Shown: positions 29,057 to 38,638, counted from the stretch's first letter. The stretch is 64,000 bases of DNA from Arcicella sp040387735 (GCA_040387735.1 JAZKDE010000022.1:1-64000), one strand, 5' to 3'. Made by a program: numbers and translations. Notes: generated by a model from the letters alone, not told the origin.

Positions 29057-30445
29057 TCACACAACTTTATTCGGATTCAATATTCTTTTCGGGTCTAAGG
29101 TATTTTTGAGCATTCGCATCAAAGCAATTTCTTCCTCACTTCGACTTAGATGAAGCCATTCTTTTTTCTCTAAACCAATACCATGTTCAGCCGTAATTGA
29201 ACCTCCAATGGTTTGTAAAGGGATAAAAATAACTTCTTCTACTTTATGTCGAGTAATAGAATCATCTTCTCCACAACTTACAAAAAGGTGTAAATTACCA
29301 TCACCCATGTGTCCGAATGCGTAGAAATGAACATCTTGCCATACCTCTTTCAAATTCGATTTAATTGTAGAAATATAGCTTTCCATTTCGGTAATTGGCA
29401 GGCTAACATCAAATAAAAATACAGGTTTATGTACCGAAAATATAAATTCAACTTGTTCACGAATACCCCAAAACCAGTCTAATTCTTGTTGAGACTGAGC
29501 TAAAGCAGCATCGGCAATTAATCCATTTTCAAAACTTTGTTCAAGCAGATGTTGAAACATCACCGTATCTGCTTCAGGAGCCTGCCCAAATGCTTCAATC
29601 AATACATAATAAGCGTAATTTTGCGAGATTGGTGGTGCAAATGTAGATGGCGAAGATGTCATTAATTGATAGTAATCCTGCCAAATAATTTCATAAGAAG
29701 TAAGCGTATTTGATAAAGTTCGTTTAGCAGTGTGTAAAAATTCAATGGCTTTATCGAAATCATCAAGTGCTACCAATGCCGTATTTCTACTTTGAGGAGC
29801 ATCTTCTAATTTCAAAATAGCTTTCGTGATAATGCCTAAAGTACCTTCCGAGCCAATAAAAAGATGCTTGAGGTCGTATCCAGCATTATTTTTCATCATT
29901 TTATTCATCGAAGAAATGATAGTTCCATCCGCCAAAACGACTTCCAGACCTAACACTAACTGACGCATTACACCGTACCGTAAAGCCTGCAAACCACCTG
30001 CATTGCTCGAAATATTGCCGCCAATCATGCAACTGCCCTTTGCTCCCAAATCTAAAGGAAATAAAAGCCCAACGTCAGCAACAGCTTTCTGCAAATCTTG
30101 AAGAATAACGCCTGCTTGTACCGTCACAGTTTTGTTACGAATATCAATTTCTTCAATCACATTCATCCGTTCTAAACTTATAGCAATATCCTCGGAATTG
30201 GTTTTTGCTCCTCCTACCACGTTTGTCAATCCGCCATGTGGCACGACAGTCTGATTATTGCTAAAGCAAATTTTCATAATCTCAGAAACATCCGCCGTAC
30301 TTTTAGGTCTGGTTAATGCTTTACACTGAAGGTTTTCGCCTGCTCGCCATACACTTGCGGGACGAACGGACGCTTCTTCATGTGTGAGAATGGTATCTTT
30401 CCCAAGCGTATTTATTAGGAATTCTACAAGGTTATGATTGGTCAT
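29057..30445 (-). CDS. FAD-linked oxidase, GlcD/D-2-hydroxyacid dehydrogenase type
   Basis: This 462-residue flavoprotein oxidises a D-2-hydroxy acid (glycolate, D-lactate or D-2-hydroxyglutarate). The FAD-binding part has VVPHGGLTNVVGG, GGNISSNAGGLQALRYG and SEGTLGIITKAILKL. The C-terminal FAD_oxidase_C part ends with YAFGHMGDGNLHLF, TAEHGIGLEKKEWL and DPKRILNPNKVV, the usual metal and substrate site. No iron-sulfur partner subunit is adjacent, which favours the single-subunit D-2-hydroxyglutarate/D-lactate type over the GlcDEF complex. The exact substrate is uncertain. Confidence 0.9.
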   Translation of the reverse strand: MTNHNLVEFLINTLGKDTILTHEEASVRPASVWRAGENLQCKALTRPKSTADVSEIMKICFSNNQTVVPHGGLTNVVGGAKTNSEDIAISLERMNVIEEIDIRNKTVTVQAGVILQDLQKAVADVGLLFPLDLGAKGSCMIGGNISSNAGGLQALRYGVMRQLVLGLEVVLADGTIISSMNKMMKNNAGYDLKHLFIGSEGTLGIITKAILKLEDAPQSRNTALVALDDFDKAIEFLHTAKRTLSNTLTSYEIIWQDYYQLMTSSPSTFAPPISQNYAYYVLIEAFGQAPEADTVMFQHLLEQSFENGLIADAALAQSQQELDWFWGIREQVEFIFSVHKPVFLFDVSLPITEMESYISTIKSNLKEVWQDVHFYAFGHMGDGNLHLFVSCGEDDSITRHKVEEVIFIPLQTIGGSITAEHGIGLEKKEWLHLSRSEEEIALMRMLKNTLDPKRILNPNKVV

Positions 30446-30512
30446 TGTGACTTTATTTTTTGCGTAAATAATTTACAATGCTAAGATAAAAATACTTTTA
30501 TAATTTACTTTG

Positions 30513-30551
30513 AAAAAAGAACGTCGGCAAGAAATAATCTTACCGACGTTC
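30513..30551 (-). terminator. Terminator of cdaA
   Basis: GAACGTCGG at 30519-30527 pairs with CCGACGTTC at 30543-30551, extended inward to about 14 pairs with one mismatch. Six T follow on the minus strand. It is 26 bases past the cdaA stop. Confidence 0.88.
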
Positions 30552-30576
30552 GCACTAAATTTTATAAATATCAAAT

Positions 30577-31362
30577 TTACGCCTTAAACAAATAATCTGT
30601 CAACTTACTTTCTAAATCATTGACCGACATATTTCTAAAAATCCCACCGTGATTGATGAATGAAATTTCTCCTTTTTCTTCCGAAACAACAATGATGGCG
30701 GCATCTGTTTGTTCGCTCATTCCAAACGCAGCTCGATGACGAAAACCCAATGCAGGTGAAATCGTACCACTTTCAGAAACGGGTAACATACAACGTGCTG
30801 CCGCTAATTTGCCTTCTTTTATAATTACTGCTCCATCGTGAAGGGGGCTATTTTTATGAAAAATAGTTAATAATAAACGTTTAGAAACTTCCGCTTCAAG
30901 AACATCACCCGATTCGATGAATTTTTTCAGGTCATCTTCTTTTTCAATCACAATCAATGCTCCTGTGTGTGAAGTCGCCATACTTTTGGTAGCTTCTACG
31001 ATGGATTGTAAAGCAGTAATATTGACCTTTGCAATTTTGGGCGTATAAAATCTTTTCAAAAAAGCATTTTCACGAATGGAAGTCGAACGACCTAACATCA
31101 TCAAGAAACGTCTAATTTCTTGTTGGAAAATGATTAATAAAGCTAAAACACCGACGTTCATAAACTGTCCCAAAATGGCAGAAAGCAACTCCATTCCCAA
31201 TGCTTTTGCTACTAAATAAACTACGTAAATAAATATGTAGCCAAAGAAAACTTTATTGGCAATACTACCTTGAATCAGTTTATAAACCTGATAAAGTAGA
31301 AAAGCTACGAGTAAAATATCTAAAATGTCAATCCAGTCAATCGTTAAAAATCCAACTTGCAT
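30577..31362 (-). CDS. cdaA: Diadenylate cyclase CdaA
   Basis: From ATG 31362 the protein has 261 residues. It has three N-terminal membrane segments, a coiled linker, and a DAC domain with the catalytic HDGA (175-178) and RHR (208-210 in GFRHRAAFG). It makes the second messenger cyclic di-AMP, which controls cell-wall and osmolyte balance. An ATG 30 bases upstream would add ten residues encoded by the REPIN-like repeat (MTGWKPVLPS), so it is rejected. The M23 peptidase lies upstream across the repeat. No regulator such as cdaR is adjacent. Confidence 0.93.
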   Translation of the reverse strand: MQVGFLTIDWIDILDILLVAFLLYQVYKLIQGSIANKVFFGYIFIYVVYLVAKALGMELLSAILGQFMNVGVLALLIIFQQEIRRFLMMLGRSTSIRENAFLKRFYTPKIAKVNITALQSIVEATKSMATSHTGALIVIEKEDDLKKFIESGDVLEAEVSKRLLLTIFHKNSPLHDGAVIIKEGKLAAARCMLPVSESGTISPALGFRHRAAFGMSEQTDAAIIVVSEEKGEISFINHGGIFRNMSVNDLESKLTDYLFKA

Positions 31363-31367
31363 ACTTG

Positions 31368-31483
31368 GTAGGACAGGTTTCCAACCTGTCAATGGGGCAA
31401 AGTAAAAGTGTATTACGACAGATCAAATATCTGCCTAAAAGTAAAGGGTAATATGTCTACGACAGATTGAAAACCTATCCTAC
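31368..31483. repeat. Degenerate REPIN-like element between cdaA and the M23 gene
   Basis: The left arm (31368-31392) starts GTAGGACAGGTTTCC; the right arm (31461-31483) is the inverted, diverged copy ending CCTATCCTAC. A third partial copy (ACGACAGAT..ATCTGCC) lies in the middle at 31415-31435. It belongs to the same family as 8-68. Its right end supplies the TAG stop codon of the M23 gene, and its left end lies 5 bases upstream of the cdaA ATG. Confidence 0.75.
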
Positions 31484-32154
31484 ATTAAAAGTAAGTTCGC
31501 ATTTAAACATATTTTAGCAAACTCCTGTTGTTTTGACGGCTCACAAACACCAGGAAAATCACCTTTTTGCCCCAACATATCCGTTATTACTTGAAAATGA
31601 AGATGCGGAGGCCAATTTCCATTGATTGGGAAATTTCCAAATTCTGCAATTTTTTCCCCAGTCTCAACAATTTTGCCTTCGTAAAGTCCTGTTAAACACT
31701 CCAAATTGAGGTGTCCATAAAGCGTATAAAAATGGGTTCCTTCTAAAATATGTTCCAAAATAATGGTCGGCCCATAATCACCAAAATTATCATTATTGGC
31801 AAAACTATGCACTTTCGCTAACATCGGAGCGAAAACGGGTGTACCTGCTTCAGCCCAAATATCAACCCCTAAATGAATAGAACGTGGCTCTTTTGTTTGC
31901 TGAAAATGTTCGCTTCTTCGATAAATATAACGATTTTCGAGGTAACCTCCAATTGCACAGACGGCATTTTCTTCCTTAATTTTACGAAAAATATATTCGT
32001 TAAAAACTGCTGTGTTGGTTAAATCTATCTCGTGAAGTTCCGCATTATGCTCAGTCAAGTCAATTTGATAAACATTATCCTTCTGCAAATCAAAAGGAAC
32101 AATTGGATTAAATTGATGTTTTTTTAGTATTTCCGTATTCATAGATAATTCCAT
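31480..32154 (-). CDS. M23 family metallopeptidase (LytM-like) without signal peptide
   Basis: This 224-residue protein has the LytM zinc motifs: His94-x-x-x-Asp98 in HLGVD, and His184-x-His186 in PPHLHF, plus a YGHL strand. Such peptidases cut peptide cross-links of peptidoglycan. Unusually there is no signal peptide or membrane segment in the first 40 residues, so either export is by another route or the domain works in the cytoplasm. The stop codon is supplied by the REPIN-like repeat. It starts 18 bases after the radical SAM gene and may share its transcript. Confidence 0.85.
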   Translation of the reverse strand: MELSMNTEILKKHQFNPIVPFDLQKDNVYQIDLTEHNAELHEIDLTNTAVFNEYIFRKIKEENAVCAIGGYLENRYIYRRSEHFQQTKEPRSIHLGVDIWAEAGTPVFAPMLAKVHSFANNDNFGDYGPTIILEHILEGTHFYTLYGHLNLECLTGLYEGKIVETGEKIAEFGNFPINGNWPPHLHFQVITDMLGQKGDFPGVCEPSKQQEFAKICLNANLLLM

Positions 32155-32172
32155 CTGTGTACTATTTTATTT

Positions 32173-33195
32173 TTAAGCCCAAACTTGCGTTCCTTCGGTG
32201 CAATTTTTACACATTTCAATTTCAGAACGTGAGCGAATAAGCGTTTTTCTGAATTTTTGGTAAGCTTCTCCAAACCACAAATCTTTAAAAGTTTGCGTTT
32301 TCATATCACCCAAACGAAAATGAGCGTCTTTGTCAAAACAACAGGGAACAACCAAACCGTCCCAAGTGATGACGCACGAATGCCACATTTTCCAGCAATG
32401 ATTGATTAATTTATTCTTGATTTTATAACTTCCATCTGCCTGTTTGGTATATCTTGAATATTCATCAATAGTCGGAATTAGATGAGAGCCATCGGCATAA
32501 TCATAAATTTGTGCCGTTTTCAAACCCACTTCATCAACTCCTAATTCTTTGGCTAATTGCTCCACTTCATCAATTTGATGCTCATTTGGTTTTACGACCA
32601 AAAACTGAAAAACGATATGAGGAGTATTTGATTTTAATTCTTTCTTCCACTTCACAATGTTCCGAGTTCCCTCAATGACTTTTTCTAATTTCCCTCCAAC
32701 TCGATATTGTTCATAACTTTCCTGCGTAGTTCCGTCAATTGAAATAATAAGCCTATCTAAACCCGATAAAACGGTTTTCTTGGCATTATCATCAGTCAAA
32801 TAATGGGCATTTGTGGAAGTTGCGGTGTAAATTCCCTTTTTCGAAGCATAACCAACCAAGTCCAAAAACTGAGGATGTAAATAAGGTTCTCCTTGAAAAT
32901 AGAAAATTAGATACACGAGCGTTTCGGCCAATTCGTTGATGGTTCTTTTGAACAAATCTCCTTCCAACATTCCCGTTGGGCGGGTAAAAGAACGCAATCC
33001 ACTGGGGCATTCGGGACAGCGTAAATTGCACGAAGTCGTCGGTTCAAAAGAAATACTAAAGGGTAATCCCCATTGCGTTGGCTTATCCGAAATTTTTGAA
33101 AAATAAAATCCAGAAACTACCTTCAAGCCATTCCAAACACGTTTAAATGTTAATTTGGATGCAAAGTTTAGTCCATCTTTTCTGTTTTTGTTCAT
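32173..33195 (-). CDS. Radical SAM protein with SPASM domain
   Basis: This 340-residue enzyme has the radical SAM cluster site C56-x3-C60-x2-C63 in TSCNLRCPECPSG, a GEP-like loop (YFQGEPYLHP) and DRLIISIDGTTQESYEQYR. A C-terminal SPASM region has cysteines in HCWKMWHSCVITWDGLVVPCC and a final CKNC. It would generate a 5'-deoxyadenosyl radical. Substrate is not evident; no short precursor peptide is seen next to it. It starts the minus-strand run with the M23 peptidase. Confidence 0.9.
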   Translation of the reverse strand: MNKNRKDGLNFASKLTFKRVWNGLKVVSGFYFSKISDKPTQWGLPFSISFEPTTSCNLRCPECPSGLRSFTRPTGMLEGDLFKRTINELAETLVYLIFYFQGEPYLHPQFLDLVGYASKKGIYTATSTNAHYLTDDNAKKTVLSGLDRLIISIDGTTQESYEQYRVGGKLEKVIEGTRNIVKWKKELKSNTPHIVFQFLVVKPNEHQIDEVEQLAKELGVDEVGLKTAQIYDYADGSHLIPTIDEYSRYTKQADGSYKIKNKLINHCWKMWHSCVITWDGLVVPCCFDKDAHFRLGDMKTQTFKDLWFGEAYQKFRKTLIRSRSEIEMCKNCTEGTQVWA

Positions 33196-33475
33196 GCAAT
33201 TTTATTTTCAAAATATACCCGCAAGATACCGCCAAACCGTCGAAATGGCAAATCAGAATGGATTCTTGCCACTATTTGAATTAGTTTTTGGGTGAAGAGA
33301 AAGTTTTCAACCAAAGTAAATACCTCCACGAAAGAAGTAACCTTGATTATTTGTGCCATTGGATTCCACATTAGAGAAAATTAATAGACAATATTTTTTC
33401 TCTGTAAAACGGGTAAAGCCTTATACTTTTTTAAAGATAAAATAGTAAATTTCATCTGAAAATAAATCAGATAAC

Positions 33476-34855
33476 ATGAAAAATACCAGAAGAGACTTCA
33501 TCAAAAAATTGAGTGGAACATCAGCTTTAATGGTTGGTGGAATGGCATTAACGGATGCCTACGGAAAAACAATTACCCTAAAGTCTGAAACGAAAATTAC
33601 CGCCAATGACAAAGTAAGAATTGCCTTAATTGGTTCGGGGATTATTGGTCATTACGATACCGATACAGCCCTTAAAGTCCCTGGAATTGAACTCGTTGCG
33701 GTTTGTGATTTATATAAAGGACGATTGGAAAGAGCTAAAGAGAAATGGGGCAAAGACCTTTTCACCACTCGTGATTACCGTGAAATATTAAACCGAAAAG
33801 ATATTGATGCCGTTTTAATTTGTACTTCTGACCATTGGCACGATAAAATTTCAATTGATGCCATGAATGCAGGAAAACACGTTTATTGCGAAAAACCGAT
33901 GGTTCACCACATCAATGAAGGACAAGCGGTGATTGATACCCAAAAGAAAACGGGGAAGGTCTTTCAAGTAGGTTCACAAGTGGCAAGTTCCATTTTGACT
34001 GCCGAAGCAAAGAAAATTTATGAATCAGGAATCATTGGTGAATTAGCTTATGTAGAAGCCACAAATGACCGTACTTCCGCCAATGGAGCTTGGCAATATA
34101 CCATTCCAACCGATGCAAGTACTCAAACCGTAGATTGGGATAAATACGTAGGAGATGCCCCAAAAGTGCCTTTTGAAGCAAAGAGATTTTTTCGTTGGAG
34201 AAATTATAAGGACTACGGAACGGGGGTAGCAGGCGATTTATTCGTCCACCTCTTAACCAATTTACACACCATAACGGGGTCAATTGGACCAAACAAAATT
34301 TATGCTTTGGGTGAATTAAATTATTGGAAAGACGGACGTGATGCTTATGATTTGGTTACCTCATTAATGCAATATCCCGAACGAAAAGAGCATTCATCTT
34401 TCCAATTTTTTACCCGAGTAAACTTAGCCGATGGTGGTAGTACTGGCTCTCCCGCAAAATTAGTTGGCACGGAAGGCATCATTGAATTGGGTTGGGGAAG
34501 CTTAAAAGTGAAAAGTTTCAAACGTCCCAAGGCTCCAGATTTTGGTGGATACGATGCCGTAAATACATTTTCACAAGCCCAACAAGAAGAATCTGCAAAA
34601 GCCTACAAAGCAATGTATTCGGACGATGATAAAAAATGGAATTATGGCAAAGAAATAACATTCAAAGTACCAGAAGGATACGATGAGCGTCTCGATCATT
34701 TTACTAATTTCTTTGAATCTATTCGTACAGGCAAAAAAGTGGCCGAAGATGCTACATTTGGTTTAAGAGCAGCAGCTCCTGCCTTGGCGTGTAATATGAG
34801 TGCCGAGTTGGGCAGACCCGTACTTTGGGATCCAGAACGAATGAAACTGGTTTAG
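33476..34855 (+). CDS. Tat-exported Gfo/Idh/MocA family oxidoreductase
   Basis: The 459-residue protein starts with a twin-arginine signal (NTRRDFIKKLSGTSALMVGG), so it is folded with its NAD(P) cofactor before export. The Rossmann start is IALIGSGIIGHYD, and the family motif EKPMVHHINEG marks the catalytic region. The C-terminal domain has the usual DLVTSLMQYPERKEHSSFQFF beta sheet. Likely substrates are sugars or glycosides. It stands alone with its own terminator downstream; 280 bases upstream hold no recognisable feature. Confidence 0.9.
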   Translation: MKNTRRDFIKKLSGTSALMVGGMALTDAYGKTITLKSETKITANDKVRIALIGSGIIGHYDTDTALKVPGIELVAVCDLYKGRLERAKEKWGKDLFTTRDYREILNRKDIDAVLICTSDHWHDKISIDAMNAGKHVYCEKPMVHHINEGQAVIDTQKKTGKVFQVGSQVASSILTAEAKKIYESGIIGELAYVEATNDRTSANGAWQYTIPTDASTQTVDWDKYVGDAPKVPFEAKRFFRWRNYKDYGTGVAGDLFVHLLTNLHTITGSIGPNKIYALGELNYWKDGRDAYDLVTSLMQYPERKEHSSFQFFTRVNLADGGSTGSPAKLVGTEGIIELGWGSLKVKSFKRPKAPDFGGYDAVNTFSQAQQEESAKAYKAMYSDDDKKWNYGKEITFKVPEGYDERLDHFTNFFESIRTGKKVAEDATFGLRAAAPALACNMSAELGRPVLWDPERMKLV

Positions 34856-34883
34856 AAAACACACTTTTTGTTAAAATATTCTC

Positions 34884-34924
34884 AACTCCTTAATCCATTA
34901 AATTTGGGTTAAGGAGTTTTTTTT
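34884..34924 (+). terminator. Terminator after the Gfo/Idh/MocA gene
   Basis: AACTCCTTAA pairs with TTAAGGAGTT around a 15-base loop with extra GG/CC pairs, followed by eight T. Confidence 0.9.
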
Positions 34925-34990
34925 GAAATTGCAGGTAAAGACAACCATTTTAACACGATATACGTCTTTTGCTTAAAACTACATACAACG

Positions 34991-35788
34991 ATGAAAAATA
35001 TATTTATTATTCTACTCTGTTTGGCTTCTTTTTATACCAAAGCACAACAAACTATTAGCGATTGGGGGCATAAAAAAAACTACAGTTCAAACCCTAAGAA
35101 ATTCATTAAAGCGGGTCAAAAGATTTTTTTTACCGCATCAACTCCTGCACATGGACGAGAATTATGGGTAACAGAAGGTACAGAAGAATCCACAAAATTG
35201 GTAAAGGATATCATGATAGGTGAAAACTCTTCTCTGTTAGTTGGAGTTGCAAGCGATTATACACTGGCCACTTATGATTATTTATCAAATTATGCCGTAA
35301 CAGATAATGGTATTTTTTACTTTGTTGCGTCAGACAATCCTAATGAGCCTCCAAAAGTTTGGGAGACGGATGGAAGTGCAATTGGCACAAAACAAATAAA
35401 TAATAAGGTAAGAGGTCAGCTTCATTATACAGGGGATGAATTGATAGAATATGTATTACAAGAAGATGACAATCAATTAAAAATTTATTCCCAAAACGCT
35501 AAAAAAGATACAATTTTAGCATTGAAATCCAAGCTCAACTCACTTTCTCGTACAGTTGTTAGACGTGGTAATTTTCTGTTTTTAATTAGTAGAGAATACC
35601 CTCAAAAAGATGTAATAATAGTGGACTTAAAAAAGAGAATTATCACGGGACAATTCTCTTCTTTTTACTATTATGGTGATTTAGCCTTTTCTGACATTTG
35701 GAAGAATGAAATTTATTATACCAAAAGTGGCACTAATAGCCAAAACAATAAATATGCTTCTGAATTAATTATGGCGTTTCAACATTAA
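34991..35788 (+). CDS. N-terminal fragment of a T9SS cargo protein with ELWxTDGT repeats
   Basis: This 265-residue open frame begins with a signal peptide (residues 1-19, ending YTKAQ) and one full ELWVTEGTEESTKLV repeat, plus KVWETDGSAIGTKQI. It ends in a stop near 35786. A shift of one base near 35770 would join it to an open frame that runs to the gap at 35931 (WRFNINTNKQDSL...). It is therefore one piece of a gene that should run to 38606 (about 1,200 residues). Its function is probably that of a secreted beta-propeller-like adhesin or surface protein. Confidence 0.75.
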   Translation: MKNIFIILLCLASFYTKAQQTISDWGHKKNYSSNPKKFIKAGQKIFFTASTPAHGRELWVTEGTEESTKLVKDIMIGENSSLLVGVASDYTLATYDYLSNYAVTDNGIFYFVASDNPNEPPKVWETDGSAIGTKQINNKVRGQLHYTGDELIEYVLQEDDNQLKIYSQNAKKDTILALKSKLNSLSRTVVRRGNFLFLISREYPQKDVIIVDLKKRIITGQFSSFYYYGDLAFSDIWKNEIYYTKSGTNSQNNKYASELIMAFQH

Positions 35789-35930
35789 CACCAATAAGCA
35801 GGATTCTTTACTATCATTTGACGATGAAAAAATAAGTATGATGGCTACTCCCAAAGAGTTCTTTGCCATTTTTAGAAGTGATGGTACGTACTCAATTAAA
35901 AATAATGGAGACTTACCCGTAAAAGATAAT

Positions 35931-35940
35931 NNNNNNNNNN
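35931..35940. other. Assembly gap (10 N) in the T9SS cargo gene
   Basis: Ten N in the middle of the broken cargo gene. Coding continues on both sides in different frames. Confidence 0.99.
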
Positions 35941-36738
35941 TTTCAATACGATTCATCCGATGATGTCCTCTATACCTATCAAGAAGAATATTCAGGAGCA
36001 TTTACTGGTATAAAAGGTGTAAGACTTTCAGACAGAAAATTGGTCAAAAACTTATCATTCCGAGGAACGAGCATTATGAGTATTATCTCTCCAACAAAAA
36101 TTGTAATTAGAAAAGAAAATAAAGAAACTCTTTTTGATATTAACCAAGAACAAAATATTACTTATTCAACTGCCATCAATTCCAGAGAACTCATCATTGA
36201 CCAAGAAAAAACTTTAACACTTTTAGCCACTTATTCCTTAAAAGACTCAACTCAAGATAATGAATTATTCATTTTTGACCACAAAAAAGAAGATTTCACT
36301 CTATTGAAAAACATAAATATTGATGGCATAAAAAGCCCTCAAATCTCCAGTACTACTTTTACAGATAGATTAATAACCGTCTATCATCACGAAAAGGGTG
36401 TGATGTTGGCAGTATCGGATGGAACGAAAGAGGGAACAAAGGATTTACGATTACTTGTACCTCGTAACATTATTGGAAAGCTATACCCTGTTAGTTTTAT
36501 AGAAAATAACCAACAACATAAAAAATTAACGAATTGTTTGCTCTTATTTAAAAAGCGGAAGACTGAATATAGTTTTAATGAAATGCCCATTGGCTTAACC
36601 TCTCTTACTCCTATTTTTAAAGATTGGTATCAGATTAATGCTTTCGACTCTGATTATATCATTACAGATTTAACACCTCAAAATACGGTTATATTTAAGC
36701 AAAAAAGCTATTTTGTTTATGCCCAAAGAACTATATGA
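35941..36738 (+). CDS. Middle fragment of the T9SS cargo protein
   Basis: Open from the first base after the gap (FQYDSSDDVLYTYQEEY) to a stop at 36736-36738, about 265 residues; no true start codon is expected because it is internal. It carries another repeat (LAVSDGTKEGTKDLRLL). The frame ends in ATGA, where the next fragment begins one base earlier, which points to a single-base error or a real frameshift. Confidence 0.65.
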   Translation, partial: FQYDSSDDVLYTYQEEYSGAFTGIKGVRLSDRKLVKNLSFRGTSIMSIISPTKIVIRKENKETLFDINQEQNITYSTAINSRELIIDQEKTLTLLATYSLKDSTQDNELFIFDHKKEDFTLLKNINIDGIKSPQISSTTFTDRLITVYHHEKGVMLAVSDGTKEGTKDLRLLVPRNIIGKLYPVSFIENNQQHKKLTNCLLLFKKRKTEYSFNEMPIGLTSLTPIFKDWYQINAFDSDYIITDLTPQNTVIFKQKSYFVYAQRTI

Positions 36739-38606
36739 TTCTTGCTGAGTATAATATTCAGACTTCGGAAAAATACCTGATGCGATATGATTTCTTAACA
36801 AAAAAATACGCTATGCTCTCGAACAGTATCAACTATCTTGACAGCAAAATTTTTGAAGACAAATTATATTATCGTTCAAAAAGCACAAATATTTGGTATG
36901 TTACAACTGACAATATAGTAACTCAACTCGTTGATTTTAAGAATATTACCAAAATTATCAAGCATAAAAATGAGACGTATTTTCTATCTTATGAAAACCC
37001 AAATGAGAGTAGTCAAGGTATACAAAAATCGCTATTTTTTATATATCGCTTAAATAATAATCGTCCCCAACTTATTATTTCAGATTTTATTTTCTCTCGT
37101 TATGGTTTAAATGACACTGACTTAACTTTTTCCGAATTTTCACTAAAAGGGAAAAAATACTTACTTGTAGGCGGAGCTTTTGACGAAATTTCAAATATCA
37201 GATTATTCAAAATCTATACCGCCGATACTGATGGAAACCTCCAAAAAGTTTCAGAATTCACATTGCCCCTATACAGTAAATGGTTTGAAATACTGAAAGA
37301 TGGTATTGTTTTTAGAGAAGCTACTACTAACAAAACAATCCTGTCAATCATGCAAGAAAACTTTTCAGTAAAAGAAATTTTTCAGTTGGCTAATAATGAA
37401 AATCTAATAACATCAGAATATTCAAAAATGAATGTAAAAAGATTTTATTATTCAACGTTGGGCAATCTTTTTGTGACAGATGGAAGTTTAGAAGGGAGTA
37501 AAAAATTGACAACTGGCACTCCTATAAATTTACGATTTATTAATTCGTCATCCTTTAACTACCAATTTATATTAGATTCGGAGGAAACAAATTTCTATTT
37601 TTCAATTTCCCCAATGAGTTTATGGAAAACAGACGGAACAGCGAAAGGGACAATTCAATTGACTAATGATAGTTCTTCAAAAGCGTATTCTCTCAACAAT
37701 CAAAGTTTGGCTCTTGGAGTGTTAGGAAATAAATTCATTTTCAAGAAACCCAATTTTATAACTGGCAATTTTGAAATCTGGACAACAGAGGGTACAGTAG
37801 AAACAACTCAAAAATTACTTGATTCAAAAGGAAATGCAATTGTAAATCCAATTAGCAGCTATTTATGGAATAGTTCAATTAAAAAAATGGGGAATAAACT
37901 CTATTTCAGTAATCAAACGCCCGATACAGGTTTTGAGCCTTGGCAAACCGATGGCACGCCCGAAGGCACAAAAATGCTCGGAGATTTAGTAAAGGGAACT
38001 CAAAGTTCTGACCCATATCAATTCATAGAGATTAATCAAAACCCTTATTGTATTGCCACAGAAACGAATAAAGCCCTGCAACTTTGGTCTTTTTGTGATT
38101 TGAAAGCGACAATTTTGGCTGAAAATAATCTACCGCTCAATTCAGAAGATGTTAAACTAATTTCCAATCAAAATCCTGACTGGAAATACCAATGGCTATG
38201 GGGAGGAAAAGCAATTGATAAAGCAAATTTTGCCACATTTACGGCTCAATATTCGGGAATTTATCAAGTGAAAATTGAAAATAAAATCGGTTGTATAAAT
38301 GTATCCGATTCTATTGAAATAAAATTTATTCAAAAAGTTTTAGCCAATGAAGCATTGACCGATGACTTTAATTTAAAAATTTTTCCAAATCCTACTCAGA
38401 ATGAATTAAACCTGACTTTTGAAGGAAAAGGCAAAGAATTATTCCAACTAAGTATCTACGATTTAACAGGAAAATTGTTACTAAATCAAGATGTCAACTC
38501 AAATACAACCAATACAATTTCAACCCAAAATCTCAATGCAGGAATGTATTTCATTCGATTAAGTAATGGAGAAAAACAGAGTATTCTAAAGGTTGTAAAG
38601 GAATAA
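36735..38606 (+). CDS. C-terminal fragment of the T9SS cargo protein, with sorting domain
   Basis: This 623-residue frame carries four more repeats (LFVTDGSLEGSKKL, LWKTDGTAKGTIQL, IWTTEGTVETTQKL, PWQTDGTPEGTKML). A PKD-like segment follows, then a type A sorting domain over about the last 80 residues (FNLKIFPNPTQNELNLTF ... GMYFIRLSNGEKQSILKVVKE). This tail directs export through the SprA pore and cleavage or anchoring at the surface. It follows the middle fragment with a 4-base overlap, so the three parts are almost certainly one gene. Confidence 0.85.
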   Translation: MILAEYNIQTSEKYLMRYDFLTKKYAMLSNSINYLDSKIFEDKLYYRSKSTNIWYVTTDNIVTQLVDFKNITKIIKHKNETYFLSYENPNESSQGIQKSLFFIYRLNNNRPQLIISDFIFSRYGLNDTDLTFSEFSLKGKKYLLVGGAFDEISNIRLFKIYTADTDGNLQKVSEFTLPLYSKWFEILKDGIVFREATTNKTILSIMQENFSVKEIFQLANNENLITSEYSKMNVKRFYYSTLGNLFVTDGSLEGSKKLTTGTPINLRFINSSSFNYQFILDSEETNFYFSISPMSLWKTDGTAKGTIQLTNDSSSKAYSLNNQSLALGVLGNKFIFKKPNFITGNFEIWTTEGTVETTQKLLDSKGNAIVNPISSYLWNSSIKKMGNKLYFSNQTPDTGFEPWQTDGTPEGTKMLGDLVKGTQSSDPYQFIEINQNPYCIATETNKALQLWSFCDLKATILAENNLPLNSEDVKLISNQNPDWKYQWLWGGKAIDKANFATFTAQYSGIYQVKIENKIGCINVSDSIEIKFIQKVLANEALTDDFNLKIFPNPTQNELNLTFEGKGKELFQLSIYDLTGKLLLNQDVNSNTTNTISTQNLNAGMYFIRLSNGEKQSILKVVKE

Positions 38607-38638
38607 AAATCACAAATCTTTCCACCCATACACCAAAC

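Noticed and set aside
32173..33195. RiPP maturase with adjacent precursor peptide
   Set aside because: No small open frame with a plausible leader/core layout is found within about 300 bases on either side.
34464..34480. TTGGCACG inside the Gfo/Idh/MocA gene
   Set aside because: Lies within a coding region and has no TTG at the -12 position.
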